DNA of 64,000 bases from Bacteroidota bacterium (lineage in GTDB: Bacteria; Bacteroidota; Bacteroidia; B-17B0; Aurantibacillaceae), in contig JAHBTI010000002.1 of assembly GCA_019638705.1 (NCBI GenBank), positions 62,001-126,000 of the forward strand. The letters are read 5' to 3'. A model generated the notes under the pieces. That model did not search any database. It was not told the origin of the DNA and was given only the letters and a program-made list of their open reading frames with translations. This document shows positions 49,591 to 57,786 of this stretch, one piece after another; the stretch's first letter is position 1, and each line of letters starts with the position of its first letter. The position numbers and the translations under genes were made by a program.

Positions 49591-50964
49591 ATGCAAACCG
49601 AAGCAGTTTTTGAAAATATAGCTGAAAGAATTCAACAGGAAATTAGCAAAGCACAGAAATCTGTATTTATTGCAGTTGCTTGGTTTACCAACAAAAGCCT
49701 TTTCAATGAATTAGTAAATAAAGCAAGAAACGATTGCACCGTTTCTCTCATTATTTCTAACGACAATATTAACCTTAATTCATCAATTGATTTTAAGCAG
49801 TTGCTTACTGACAAATCAAAAGTTTATAAAATCGGCAACGGTGATACAGAATTAATGCATAATAAATTTTGTGTCATTGATTATAGCACAGTCATTACAG
49901 GTTCATACAACTGGAGCTATAAAGCCGAAAGCAATTTTGAGAACGTAATTATTACAAGTAATGACACAACTTTAGCTGAACAGTTCATTTCGGAATTCAA
50001 TAATATTCGCAAACAATATTATCCAGATGCTGTAAATGAAGAAATTGTTTTTCCATTAAACAAAATCATTAAACGTTTAGAAATTCTCAAAAACTATATA
50101 CTTCTTGAGGATATTGAAGAATTAAACAAGGAAAGTTCAAAACTTAAGGAATACTATTTTAACTCCGATTTACAGGAAATTATTGATGACGTAAGGAATG
50201 AGGAATTTGCATCAGCAATAAATAAAATTCAAAATTTCATTTCAAAAAATCAGCAACTTTCAATTTGGACAGACCCCGAAATTGCAGCACTGAAACTTGA
50301 AATTAAGAATTTAGAAAACCAACTTAACGGGTATGACAATGAAAAGATAGAACTTGAAAAATTACTTTCTGAATTTCAACACCGCCATACAATTGAATTA
50401 GGCGACATTATACTTGATATTTTGAAATTGCGTAAACTGAAATTCAAATCAGACAAAACAAAATATGAAGAAGCTGAGAATGACGAAAGGCAATATCGTG
50501 AACAAGTTGACACCGAAAAGGAAAAGGAAATCTACGAATTAACAGACGAACAAAAATTAGAACTGAAAAAGAAATTTCGGAAAGCGACTGTCTTATGCCA
50601 TCCCGATAAATTTGCGAATGAACCAATCGAAATTCAAAAACAAGCAGAAGAAATCTTCAAAGAATTAAATGATGCAAATGCAAAAAATGACCTTCAAAAA
50701 GTTTCTGAAATATTAGCTAATCTTGAAAAAGGTATACTTTCAACAAGCAAAGGCGATAAACTTACAGACAAAGACAAACTAAGAGAAACTGTAAACAGAT
50801 TGCGAGTGAAAGTTAAAATACTTGAAACTGAAATTATCACAATAAAACAAAGTGAAACATTCAAGACCATAATTAACATTGACGATTGGGACGAATATTT
50901 CAACAGGACAAAGGAAAAATTACAGCGTGAACTTGAAGAACTACAACTCGAAATTGAGGCTTGA
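49591..50964 (+). CDS. PLD-like nuclease fused to a DnaJ domain, third gene of cassette 2
   Basis: 457 residues. The N-terminal PLD domain (1-150) has one HKD motif, H90-x-K92-x4-D97 in MHNKFCVIDYS, followed by GSYNW (104-108). Single-HKD proteins of the Nuc/DUF1669 type cut nucleic acid as dimers. A helical and coiled-coil stretch (170-320) precedes a J-domain-like segment with HPD at 337-339 in KATVLCHPDKF, flanked by FKELNDANAK. A second coiled coil ends the protein (LRETVNRLRVKVKILETEI). The HPD loop would recruit DnaK. It is the probable effector of the three-gene cassette. Confidence 0.78.
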   Translation: MQTEAVFENIAERIQQEISKAQKSVFIAVAWFTNKSLFNELVNKARNDCTVSLIISNDNINLNSSIDFKQLLTDKSKVYKIGNGDTELMHNKFCVIDYSTVITGSYNWSYKAESNFENVIITSNDTTLAEQFISEFNNIRKQYYPDAVNEEIVFPLNKIIKRLEILKNYILLEDIEELNKESSKLKEYYFNSDLQEIIDDVRNEEFASAINKIQNFISKNQQLSIWTDPEIAALKLEIKNLENQLNGYDNEKIELEKLLSEFQHRHTIELGDIILDILKLRKLKFKSDKTKYEEAENDERQYREQVDTEKEKEIYELTDEQKLELKKKFRKATVLCHPDKFANEPIEIQKQAEEIFKELNDANAKNDLQKVSEILANLEKGILSTSKGDKLTDKDKLRETVNRLRVKVKILETEIITIKQSETFKTIINIDDWDEYFNRTKEKLQRELEELQLEIEA

Positions 50965-50988
50965 CATTATGACGTCAGAAAGAAAAAC

Positions 50989-51125
50989 GGCTTATAACAC
51001 GGGTTTGGCAAAAGTGGCGGTTCAGTGCTCCGCAGACACATTTGTGGTTAATCAAAGTTTGGTTCTCCGCATCAACATTTGTGGTGAAAGTCGCCACCTT
51101 CGCCAAGCCCGAAACCGTTACCTGC
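50989..51125 (+). other. attC-like site 2
   Basis: 137 bases, GGCTTATAACACGGG to GAAACCGTTACCTGC. Its first ten bases are the exact complement of GTTATAAGCC at 47932, the start of the three-gene cassette. Inner arms GGGTTTGGC and GCCAAGCCC pair, as do AAGTGGCG and CGCCACCTT. Confidence 0.72.
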
Positions 51126-51183
51126 AAGCATGGACAGAATAGTAATGACAACAATTAAACATAAATCAATAAATTTATAGACA

Positions 51184-51870
51184 ATGAAAAAATTCTATAT
51201 TCACAAAGACGACCAACAACAAGGACCTTTTTCGGCAGACGAATTAAAAGACCTAAAAATTACTCGCGACACTATGGTTTGGTTCGAGGGTGCAGACAAT
51301 TGGAAAAAAGCAATTGAGGTTGACGACCTTAAAGAAATCTTTAAAAGTATTCCTCCTCCTATTCAGACAAATACACCTATAATTCCCCCACCACTTGTTG
51401 ACAAGAAACCCAAAGAAGAAAGCAAACGAACTGTTGACCTAAAGCCAGCGAAAAACAACACGACATTGATAGTTGTTGTTATAGCACTTTTATTGGTTAG
51501 TGGACTTGGGACATTTTTTTATATAAATCAACAAGCTAAACAAACTGAAATACAGCGACAATTGGAAGAGCAAAATGCTAAAATTCAAGAACAAGAAAAA
51601 ATAGAAGCCGCAAGATTGGCAGAAGAAGAAAGACAAAAAAAAGCGGCTAAGGCTGCACAAAGACAAGCAGAACTTGAATCTCTAAAATATAATCATGACC
51701 AAGCTGTAACAAATTTGCGAGCAGCTAAAATTAGACTTAACGAAATACAACAATTTCAATTATTGAGGACAGCATCCGAAAAACAGAAACAAGTGCAAAG
51801 ACAGCTTGAAACAATTAGGTCTTGGGAAAATGAAGTTGATAGACTGAAAAAAGAAATTGACAAATACTAA
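51184..51870 (+). CDS. GYF_2 (DUF4339) domain membrane protein with coiled coil (cassette 3)
   Basis: 228 residues. Residues 3-58 form a GYF_2 domain (YIHKDDQQQGPFSADELKDLKITRDTMVWFEGADNWKKAIEV), which binds proline-rich peptides or partners. A Pro-rich linker (IPPPIQTNTPIIPPPL) is followed by one membrane helix (TTLIVVVIALLLVSGLGTFFYI, about 98-119). A long charged coiled coil (QRQLEEQNAKIQEQEKIEAARLAEEERQKK...) runs to the end. The GYF part would face the cytoplasm. Function unknown. The attC-like site behind it is reduced to 30 bases. Confidence 0.75.
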   Translation: MKKFYIHKDDQQQGPFSADELKDLKITRDTMVWFEGADNWKKAIEVDDLKEIFKSIPPPIQTNTPIIPPPLVDKKPKEESKRTVDLKPAKNNTTLIVVVIALLLVSGLGTFFYINQQAKQTEIQRQLEEQNAKIQEQEKIEAARLAEEERQKKAAKAAQRQAELESLKYNHDQAVTNLRAAKIRLNEIQQFQLLRTASEKQKQVQRQLETIRSWENEVDRLKKEIDKY

Positions 51871-51885
51871 ACCGAAGAAATGCCA

Positions 51886-51915
51886 GCAGGTAACAAGTGT
51901 GGCTGTTGCACAACT
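51886..51915 (+). other. attC-like site 3, internally deleted
   Basis: GCAGGTAAC, the exact complement of GTTACCTGC at 51117, is followed after only ten bases by GTTGCACAACT, the start of the next cassette. The hairpin body of the site is missing. Confidence 0.55.
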
Positions 51916-52030
51916 ACTAAAAACGAAAAATCAGATAAAAGGTTTATGCTACTGAATTTACAACATCAATAAAATCAAAGCTTTCAGAATATGGGATTTG
52001 AAGAAATTAACCCGATTGTGATGAAAATTG

Positions 52031-52139
52031 AGTTGTGCAACAAGCACAAGGGCTTGGCGAAATGTGGGGTGAAGTGCTTCGTATGAACAGTAGTGCTAAA
52101 AATCCCGCACTGCACCAAGCCGTGAACCGTTAAACGAGC
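52031..52139 (+). other. attC-like site 4, ending a gene-less cassette
   Basis: 109 bases, AGTTGTGCAACAAGC to GAACCGTTAAACGAGC. The first 11 bases are the exact complement of GTTGCACAACT at 51905. Inner arms GGGCTTGG and CCAAGCC pair. The 115 bases before it (51916-52030) hold no gene. Confidence 0.65.
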
Positions 52140-52469
52140 AAGAAAAAATATCTTAAACGATATTCGCCAATGGCTTTTAAACAAAGGAATGACAGACTTT
52201 GAAGCCGAAAAATTACTTTCAGAATTGCCGATTATTTTTGCCGTTAGAAACGAAAATAAAGACATCACTCTTTGGTGTTTTGTTGTGGAAGAAAAAGAAC
52301 GCAGATTTGATAATGTTTTAAAAACATTGTGCCTTTAAGCAAAACAAGTCCTGAACGAATTGAAGCAATCAGAATTTGGGGACGAGAAAGAGATGTTCCT
52401 GCTTCGGGTTCTGCTTGGGACACTACACCAAACGACAAAGTAATTGGCAAACGTTCAATCATTATTTAA
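52128..52469 (+). pseudogene. frameshifted small gene in cassette 5
   Basis: Read from 52128 (ATG at 52189), the frame gives NDIRQWLLNKGMTDFEAEKLL, then IFAVRNENKDITLWCFVVEEKERRFDNVLKT, and stops at 52336-52338. The continuation lies in another frame from 52330: VPLSKTSPERIEAIRIWGRERDVPASGS, ending KVIGKRSIII at 52469. A single-base change near 52330 would join them into one protein of about 95-110 residues. Family not recognised. Both parts use normal codons, so the break seems recent, or it is a sequencing error. Confidence 0.6.
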
Positions 52470-52477
52470 GTAAATTC

Positions 52478-52528
52478 TTGCTTGGAAATCTTATCTTTCA
52501 TATCTTTGTGGTGAGTTTATAACTCACC
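52478..52528 (+). promoter_or_regulatory. AbiE promoter and palindromic operator
   Basis: TTG (52478-52480) and TATCTTTG (52501-52508) form a promoter spaced by 20 bases. Directly behind it GGTGAGTT-TAT-AACTCACC (52510-52528) is a perfect inverted repeat that ends two bases before the AbiEi ATG and covers the expected transcription start. AbiEi proteins are known to bind inverted repeats and repress their own operon. Confidence 0.65.
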
Positions 52529-52530
52529 TT

Positions 52531-53358
52531 ATGGCTATAAGAGATAAAAACATATCATTTCAGGGAACAAACTTGCTTAATAAGCTGATTGAGGCAAAGC
52601 AGTTGTGTTTTGGCATTGACAAGGCATATCAACTTTTACCAAACTCAAATACTGATGCCGTAAAACGCCTTTTGAGCGATATGACAAAGCGAGGTTTGTT
52701 AATGCGGATAAAAGACGGACTTTACTATGTCATTCCCTTTGAGCAAGACCCTGAAACTTTTATGCCCGATTGGCATTTGCTTTCGCAGTATTTGGTTGGC
52801 GATGCTGAATATTACATTGGCTATTTTTCTGCATTGCAAATTCATAGTTTGACAACTCAACCGAATTTGAAAGAACAAATTGTTGTAAACAAGCAAATCA
52901 AACCCTCTACCCTTTTGATAAAAGGCATTCCGTTCCAATTCATTTATCACAACGAAGCGCATTTCTTCGGCAATAAAAAAACGTGGATTGATAGTTTCAA
53001 TAAAGTGCAATGTTCTGATTTGGAAAAGACGTTTATTGATTGTTTGTTCAAACCGCAATACGCAGGTGGAATAACGGAAATTACAAAAGCCATTCACAAA
53101 TCAAAAGATAAAATTGATTACCCGAAATTGTTGGATTACGCCAAACGTTTCAATTCGCAAGCAGTAATTAAACGATTAGGGTTTTTATTAGAGTTGTTGG
53201 AAATTCAAAATCCTGTCATTGACAAACTGCAAAAGTTGCGAACCAATTCGTTTGTAGCATTAGAACCCTCCTATCCGAAAGAGGGCAAAACAATTTTTCG
53301 ATGGGCAATTCAGCAAAACCTTGACAACAATTCAATTCTTTCACCCATTTACAGTTAA
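52531..53358 (+). CDS. AbiEi-type antitoxin/transcriptional regulator
   Basis: 275 residues. The N-terminal winged helix-turn-helix (about 10-75: LLNKLIEAKQLCFGIDKAYQLL ... VKRLLSDMTKRGLLMRIKDGLYYVIP) has the AbiEi_4 pattern. A middle domain (YIGYFSALQIHSLTTQPNLKEQIVVNK) and a C-terminal helical antitoxin domain follow (KTFIDCLFKPQYAGGITEITKAIH). It pairs with the AbiEii gene two bases behind, the standard type IV toxin-antitoxin and phage-exclusion layout. It should repress the operon through the palindrome at 52510 and counter the toxin. Confidence 0.87.
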   Translation: MAIRDKNISFQGTNLLNKLIEAKQLCFGIDKAYQLLPNSNTDAVKRLLSDMTKRGLLMRIKDGLYYVIPFEQDPETFMPDWHLLSQYLVGDAEYYIGYFSALQIHSLTTQPNLKEQIVVNKQIKPSTLLIKGIPFQFIYHNEAHFFGNKKTWIDSFNKVQCSDLEKTFIDCLFKPQYAGGITEITKAIHKSKDKIDYPKLLDYAKRFNSQAVIKRLGFLLELLEIQNPVIDKLQKLRTNSFVALEPSYPKEGKTIFRWAIQQNLDNNSILSPIYS

Positions 53359-53360
53359 GT

Positions 53361-54164
53361 ATGATTGAACCAAAAGAGATAAATAAAGTAGCAACACAAA
53401 ATAAAGTTAGCGACAGACAAATTGAAAAGGATTATGTTTTGTCGTGGGTTCTGTATGCAATTTCAAAAAACGAAATACTGAACAAAGCATTAGTATTCAA
53501 AGGTGGAACGGTTTTGAAGAAAGCGTATTTTGAAGATTACCGTTTTTCGGAGGATTTGGACTTTACGTTGATTGATGAAAGTGTTACGAACGAACAGATT
53601 TTAGCAGAGTTCAACAACTTGTTTGATTTCATCAAAGAAGAAGCAAATATTGATATGCAGATTGACCCAAAGAAGTGGACAATTCACGAAACAGGAAGTC
53701 CGCAGTTTTATATTGACTATGTTGCTTCGTTACAAGGAAATATGGGCAGCCGTGATTTGAAAATTGATATTACGAGAGGCGAAATTTTGGAAACGGAAAT
53801 TGAACACCGAAATATTTATCGCAATTATTCCGACCTTGAAGAAAGTTTTAGATTGCAATGTTATTCACTTGCCGAAGTGCTGATTGAGAAAATGGCGGCT
53901 TTAATGGGAAGAACCGAACCAAGAGATTTATACGACTTTTGGTATCTGACAGAAATAGAACGGTTGGACGTTACTGAACATATTTTTTCATTCAACAGCA
54001 AAGCCGAACATAAAAAATACGACCCAAAAAAGTTTATGGAAAAAGTGTTGGGTAAAGAAACGGCTTTCAAACGAGATTGGGAAAGGAAATTAGCTTCACA
54101 AATTCACGACATACCCGAATACGCAGAAGTTTTCAGAGGAGCAAAAAGGCATTTTAAGTTTTAA
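53361..54164 (+). CDS. AbiEii/AbiGii-type nucleotidyltransferase toxin
   Basis: 267 residues. Motif I of the family is FKGGTVLKKAYF (47-58), with the GGT (48-50) and the paired acids in RFSEDLDFTL (S63, E64, D65, D67) that bind Mg-NTP. ESFRLQCYSLAEVLIEKMAALMGRTEPRDLYDFWYL is motif III/IV, with the catalytic Lys and the RD-xYDxxY segment. Such enzymes transfer nucleotides to tRNA or other targets and halt growth when phage infect. Active-site residues appear intact. Confidence 0.88.
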   Translation: MIEPKEINKVATQNKVSDRQIEKDYVLSWVLYAISKNEILNKALVFKGGTVLKKAYFEDYRFSEDLDFTLIDESVTNEQILAEFNNLFDFIKEEANIDMQIDPKKWTIHETGSPQFYIDYVASLQGNMGSRDLKIDITRGEILETEIEHRNIYRNYSDLEESFRLQCYSLAEVLIEKMAALMGRTEPRDLYDFWYLTEIERLDVTEHIFSFNSKAEHKKYDPKKFMEKVLGKETAFKRDWERKLASQIHDIPEYAEVFRGAKRHFKF

Positions 54165-54374
54165 GAAATGATTAGCCAACCCTAAAAGCAAGCACATTTG
54201 CAAACCACTATAAGCCGACACGCAGACCAAAGCTTGCAAAAGAGCTTACTTTGCCAACCCAAAAGAAAAACAAAAAAATCTCCTACGCTTCACAAAAATT
54301 AAATCTGCCGGCACACAATCTGACACTTAAACTTATTGATAATATGACAAATATAGACGGAGGAAAAAACCACT

Positions 54375-54508
54375 GCTTACAACATCGTGTATAAGTAATG
54401 GTGGGGTTTGTAGTGTATTCGAGCGTTTTATTTCACATCAAGTTAGGTGTATCTTGATAGGTAAGTGCCCCGTACTCCGCCACTACTCATACACGTTACC
54501 GTTAGCTT
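54375..54508 (+). other. attC-like site 5 at the end of the array
   Basis: 134 bases, GCTTACAACATCG to ACACGTTACCGTTAGC. CGTGTATAAGTAATGGTGG pairs with CCGCCACTACTCATACACG, with GGGG/CCCC inside. Its left end has no complementary cassette start upstream, so the fifth cassette has been rearranged. The stretch 54165-54374 behind AbiEii holds no gene, only degenerate GCAAGCACATTTGCAAACC-like pieces. Confidence 0.6.
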
Positions 54509-54590
54509 AAATTTTTCCCACGCACTTTTGTGGCTTATATCCTTCGGCACGTCGGCGCGTTTTAGTTTCTAAGCGGTATTCCAAAAACAA

Positions 54591-54623
54591 AAAAACCGCG
54601 AAGCATTTACTTCGCGGTTTTTT
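54591..54623 (-). terminator. terminator of the ATP synthase cluster
   Basis: AAACCGCGAAG / CTTCGCGGTTT with an eight-base loop and A and T runs on both sides, so it may work for both strands. It lies about 60 bases behind atpG. Confidence 0.85.
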
Positions 54624-54680
54624 CAATTTCAAAGATTTGACAACTTTCTAAAAGTTGTCAAATCTAAATATTACCAAATA

Positions 54681-55559
54681 TTACCCATTCAACGCTTCCG
54701 CGCCACCAACAATTTCCAAAATTTCTTTTGTAATAGCTGCTTGACGGGCTTTGTTGTACATGATTTTTAAATCACGTTGCATGGCTTTGGCGTTGTCTGT
54801 CGCTTTGTGCATGGCGGTCATGCGCGCACCGTGCTCGCTGGCAACAGAATCCAATAATGCTTTATAGAATTGTGTTTTGATAGAGCGAGGAATTAATTCG
54901 CTAATGATAAATTCTTTGCTCGGCTCAAAAATATAATCTACTGATGATGTTTTGCCTTCGTCTGTGCTTGGCGCAACCGGCATCAGTTGTTCTTCAACGG
55001 TAATTTGCACTGCCGCATTGCGGAACTGGTTATACACCATTACCACTTTATCAAATTCTTTGTTTACAAAGGCTGACATAATTTTTGAAACCACGTCAGA
55101 AGCATTGCTGAATGTTAAACGGTCAAGTAATTCGTTAAGGTTGTGCGGCAAATCTTGTCCGCTGATAAAATAGCTTGTGCGTTTATAAGCATCATACACT
55201 TTTTTACCCACAGGAATAATGGTAACATTACTTCCTGCATATTCATTGGCGATTAAAGAGTTTGTTTTTTTAATAACGTTTGAGTTGAAAGCACCCGCCA
55301 ATCCGCGATTGGAAGACACGGCAACAATCAATACATTTTTTCCGCCTGTGTTGCGGGCATACACGTTTTCAGAAGCGTCAACGCCGCCGCTCACGTTTCC
55401 CATAATTTCCTTCAGCTTGTTGGCATAAGGGCGCATTTGAATAATGGCATCTTGCGCACGTTTCAACTTGGCAGCACTCACCATTTTCATGGCACTTGTA
55501 ATCTGCATGGTTGAACCTACTGAGGTGATTTTATTTCTTACTTCCTTTAAACTTGGCAT
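54681..55559 (-). CDS. atpG: ATP synthase subunit gamma
   Basis: 292 residues. It is the central rotor shaft of F1. The N-terminal helix MPSLKEVRNKITSVGSTMQITSAMKMVSAAKLKRAQ and the C-terminal helix LDSVASEHGARMTAMHKATDNAKAMQRDLKIMYNKARQAAITKEILEIVGGAEAL are the antiparallel coiled coil that turns inside the alpha3beta3 ring. The middle ISSNRGLAGAFN-type segment is present as VSSNRGLAGAFNSNV. It is last in the cluster; beta and epsilon (atpD, atpC) are not here, which is the usual split in Bacteroidota. Confidence 0.96.
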   Translation of the reverse strand: MPSLKEVRNKITSVGSTMQITSAMKMVSAAKLKRAQDAIIQMRPYANKLKEIMGNVSGGVDASENVYARNTGGKNVLIVAVSSNRGLAGAFNSNVIKKTNSLIANEYAGSNVTIIPVGKKVYDAYKRTSYFISGQDLPHNLNELLDRLTFSNASDVVSKIMSAFVNKEFDKVVMVYNQFRNAAVQITVEEQLMPVAPSTDEGKTSSVDYIFEPSKEFIISELIPRSIKTQFYKALLDSVASEHGARMTAMHKATDNAKAMQRDLKIMYNKARQAAITKEILEIVGGAEALNG

Positions 55560-55570
55560 CTTTTAATTCG

Positions 55571-55651
55571 GCAATTAGATAATTAGTCAATTAGACAATG
55601 AGTTAATGTGATAATTGTCGCATTGCCACATTGTCTAATTATCTCATTAAT
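55571..55651. repeat. repeat between atpG and atpA, family H
   Basis: GCAATTAGATAATTAGTC on the left and GACAATGAG...TGTCTAATTATCTCATTAA on the right. The atpA stop codon lies in the right arm. A weaker relative (GATAATTCGGTAATGGGGC) lies at 34040-34090. Confidence 0.6.
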
Positions 55652-57224
55652 TGTATTTGGTTAACAAATCTTTTGCAACTGCTTCCAGCGTATTGGTGAT
55701 TTCATCAGTATATTTTCCTGCTTTCAAATCGTCCAAAGTGGCTTTGTGCTTGCGTTCCAATGTGTCCAAAAATTCTTTTTCAAATTCGCTCACTTTGTTT
55801 ACAGGAACGGTTCTCAATAAATTTTTAGTTCCCAAATAAATAATGGCGATTTGTTGTTCCACGCGGAAAGGCGAGAATTGTCCTTGTTTCAAAATTTCGG
55901 TGTTGCGCGCGCCTTTGTCCAACACGGCTTTTGTAGAAGCATCTAAGTCAGAGCCGAATTTAGAGAAAGCCTCTAACTCGCGGTATTGCGCTTGGTCTAA
56001 TTTCAAAGTACCTGCCACTTTTTTCATGGATTTAATTTGAGCGTTACCACCCACACGAGATACAGAAATACCAACGTTAATCGCAGGACGAATACCTGAG
56101 TTAAACAAGTTACTTTCCAAGAAAATTTGTCCGTCTGTAATTGAAATTACGTTGGTTGGAATATACGCCGAAACGTCGCCCGCTTGTGTTTCAATAATTG
56201 GCAAAGCAGTTAATGAACCGCCGCCTTTTACTAAATGTTTAATGCTTTCAGGCAAATCGTTCATGCTTTTTGCAATGGTGTCGGAAGCGTTAATTTTTGC
56301 GGCACGTTCCAACAAACGGCTGTGCAAGTAAAACACGTCGCCCGGATAAGCTTCACGTCCCGGAGGGCGGCGAAGCAACAATGAAACTTCACGATATGCA
56401 ACGGCTTGTTTTGACAAGTCGTCAAATACGATTAATGCAGGACGACCGGTATCGCGGAAAAATTCGCCGATGGCTGCGCCCGCAAAAGGAGCGTAAAATT
56501 GCATCGGAGCAGGGTCGGCAGCGTTAGCAGCTACGATTACCGTGTAAGCCATTGCGCCGTTTTCTTCCAACACACGCACCACGTTTGCAACGGTTGATGC
56601 TTTTTGTCCGATAGCTACATAAATACAAAATACAGGTTTTCCTGCTGCGTAAAATTCTTTTTGGTTGATAATGGTATCAATACAAACTGCTGTTTTACCG
56701 ATTTGACGGTCGCCGATAACCAACTCACGTTGCCCACGCCCGATTGGAATCATCGCGTCAATTGCTTTTATACCTGTTTGCAAAGGCTCTGTTACAGGCT
56801 GACGGTAAATTACACCCGGAGCTTTGCGCTCAATAGGCATTTCATAGGTTTCACCCTGAATCGGACCTTTGCCGTCAATCGGCTCACCCATAGTGTTTAC
56901 CACGCGACCTAACATACCTTCGCCTACTTTAAGAGAGGCGATGCGTTTGGTGCGTTTGCAAGAACTTCCTTCTTTAATGCCTTCGCCTGAGCCAAGCAAT
57001 ACTGCGCCCACGTTGTCTTCTTCCAAGTTCAACACAATAGCTTGCAAGCCGTTTTCAAATTCAATCAATTCACCTGATTGCACTTTTGACAAGCCGTAAA
57101 TGCGGGCAATACCGTCGCCCACTTGCAATACTGTTCCTACTTCTTCCAATTCGGCTTCGCTTTTAAAGCCGCTTAATTGTTGTCTTAAAATTGCAGATAC
57201 TTCTGCGGGTTTTATTTCAGCCAT
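55647..57224 (-). CDS. atpA: ATP synthase subunit alpha
   Basis: 525 residues. It is the non-catalytic nucleotide-binding subunit of F1. P-loop GDRQIGKTA near residue 170, [16 protein letters not shown], the [46 protein letters not shown] signature, and [36 protein letters not shown] segment (here [17 protein letters not shown]). Full length. An 87-base gap with a repeat separates it from atpG. Confidence 0.97.
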   Translation of the reverse strand: MAEIKPAEVSAILRQQLSGFKSEAELEEVGTVLQVGDGIARIYGLSKVQSGELIEFENGLQAIVLNLEEDNVGAVLLGSGEGIKEGSSCKRTKRIASLKVGEGMLGRVVNTMGEPIDGKGPIQGETYEMPIERKAPGVIYRQPVTEPLQTGIKAIDAMIPIGRGQRELVIGDRQIGKTAVCIDTIINQKEFYAAGKPVFCIYVAIGQKASTVANVVRVLEENGAMAYTVIVAANAADPAPMQFYAPFAGAAIGEFFRDTGRPALIVFDDLSKQAVAYREVSLLLRRPPGREAYPGDVFYLHSRLLERAAKINASDTIAKSMNDLPESIKHLVKGGGSLTALPIIETQAGDVSAYIPTNVISITDGQIFLESNLFNSGIRPAINVGISVSRVGGNAQIKSMKKVAGTLKLDQAQYRELEAFSKFGSDLDASTKAVLDKGARNTEILKQGQFSPFRVEQQIAIIYLGTKNLLRTVPVNKVSEFEKEFLDTLERKHKATLDDLKAGKYTDEITNTLEAVAKDLLTKYN

Positions 57225-57245
57225 GTTTGTTATGGTTTGTATAAA

Positions 57246-57785
57246 TTAATTTAACTGTTTATTGGTTAATTGTTTTTTCACTTCGCTTAACTGGCGCGCT
57301 ACGCTGCGGTCAATTTGCTTGTCGCCGATTTTTAGAATGAAACCGCCGATAGTGTTTGCGTCAATTTTTTCTACGAGCTCCACTTCGCCTTTGGTTTGTG
57401 CTTTTACCAAATCCAACACTTTGTTTTTGGTAGTGCTGTCTAATCCCTTGGCAGAAGTAACTACGGCAGTAAAAATATTTTTGCTTTGTTTGTATTGTTC
57501 GTCAAAGGCTTCGGCAATTTCCTTTACCAAAGCTTCACGATGTTTTGAAGCAATTAAAGTCAAGAAAGACAATGTAAGGTCAGAAACTTTGCCTTTAAAC
57601 ACTTCGTTCAATACAGAAATTTTTTTGTCGGTTTTGATAATCGGGCTGTCCAAAAACAAAGTAAACTCGTGATTTTGTTCGCATAAGTTTTTCACGGCTT
57701 TCATGTCGGTTCTTACCGCTTCCAACTTGTTGCTTTCAAGAGCAAGCTCCATTAATGATTTGGCGTATCGTGTGGCAACAATCAT
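57246..57785 (-). CDS. atpH: ATP synthase subunit delta
   Basis: 179 residues. It links the F1 head to the b-subunit stator. The OSCP fold is seen in IVATRYAKSLMELALESNKLEAV at the start, LTLSFLTLIASKHREALVKEIAEAFDEQY in the middle, and the C-terminal VELVEKIDANTIGGFILKIGDKQIDRSVARQLSEVKKQL. One base lies between atpF's stop and this start, and 21 bases between it and atpA, as expected for a tightly coupled cluster. Confidence 0.95.
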   Translation of the reverse strand: MIVATRYAKSLMELALESNKLEAVRTDMKAVKNLCEQNHEFTLFLDSPIIKTDKKISVLNEVFKGKVSDLTLSFLTLIASKHREALVKEIAEAFDEQYKQSKNIFTAVVTSAKGLDSTTKNKVLDLVKAQTKGEVELVEKIDANTIGGFILKIGDKQIDRSVARQLSEVKKQLTNKQLN

Positions 57786-57786
57786 G

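Noticed and set aside
50879..51142. 87-residue ORF on the plus strand
   Set aside because: It overlaps the PLD gene end and then runs through attC-like site 2; its translation has no protein-like pattern.
51984..52462. Two minus-strand ORFs (94 and 65 residues)
   Set aside because: They are antisense to attC-like site 4 and to the frameshifted cassette gene, whose plus-strand frames look far more protein-like.
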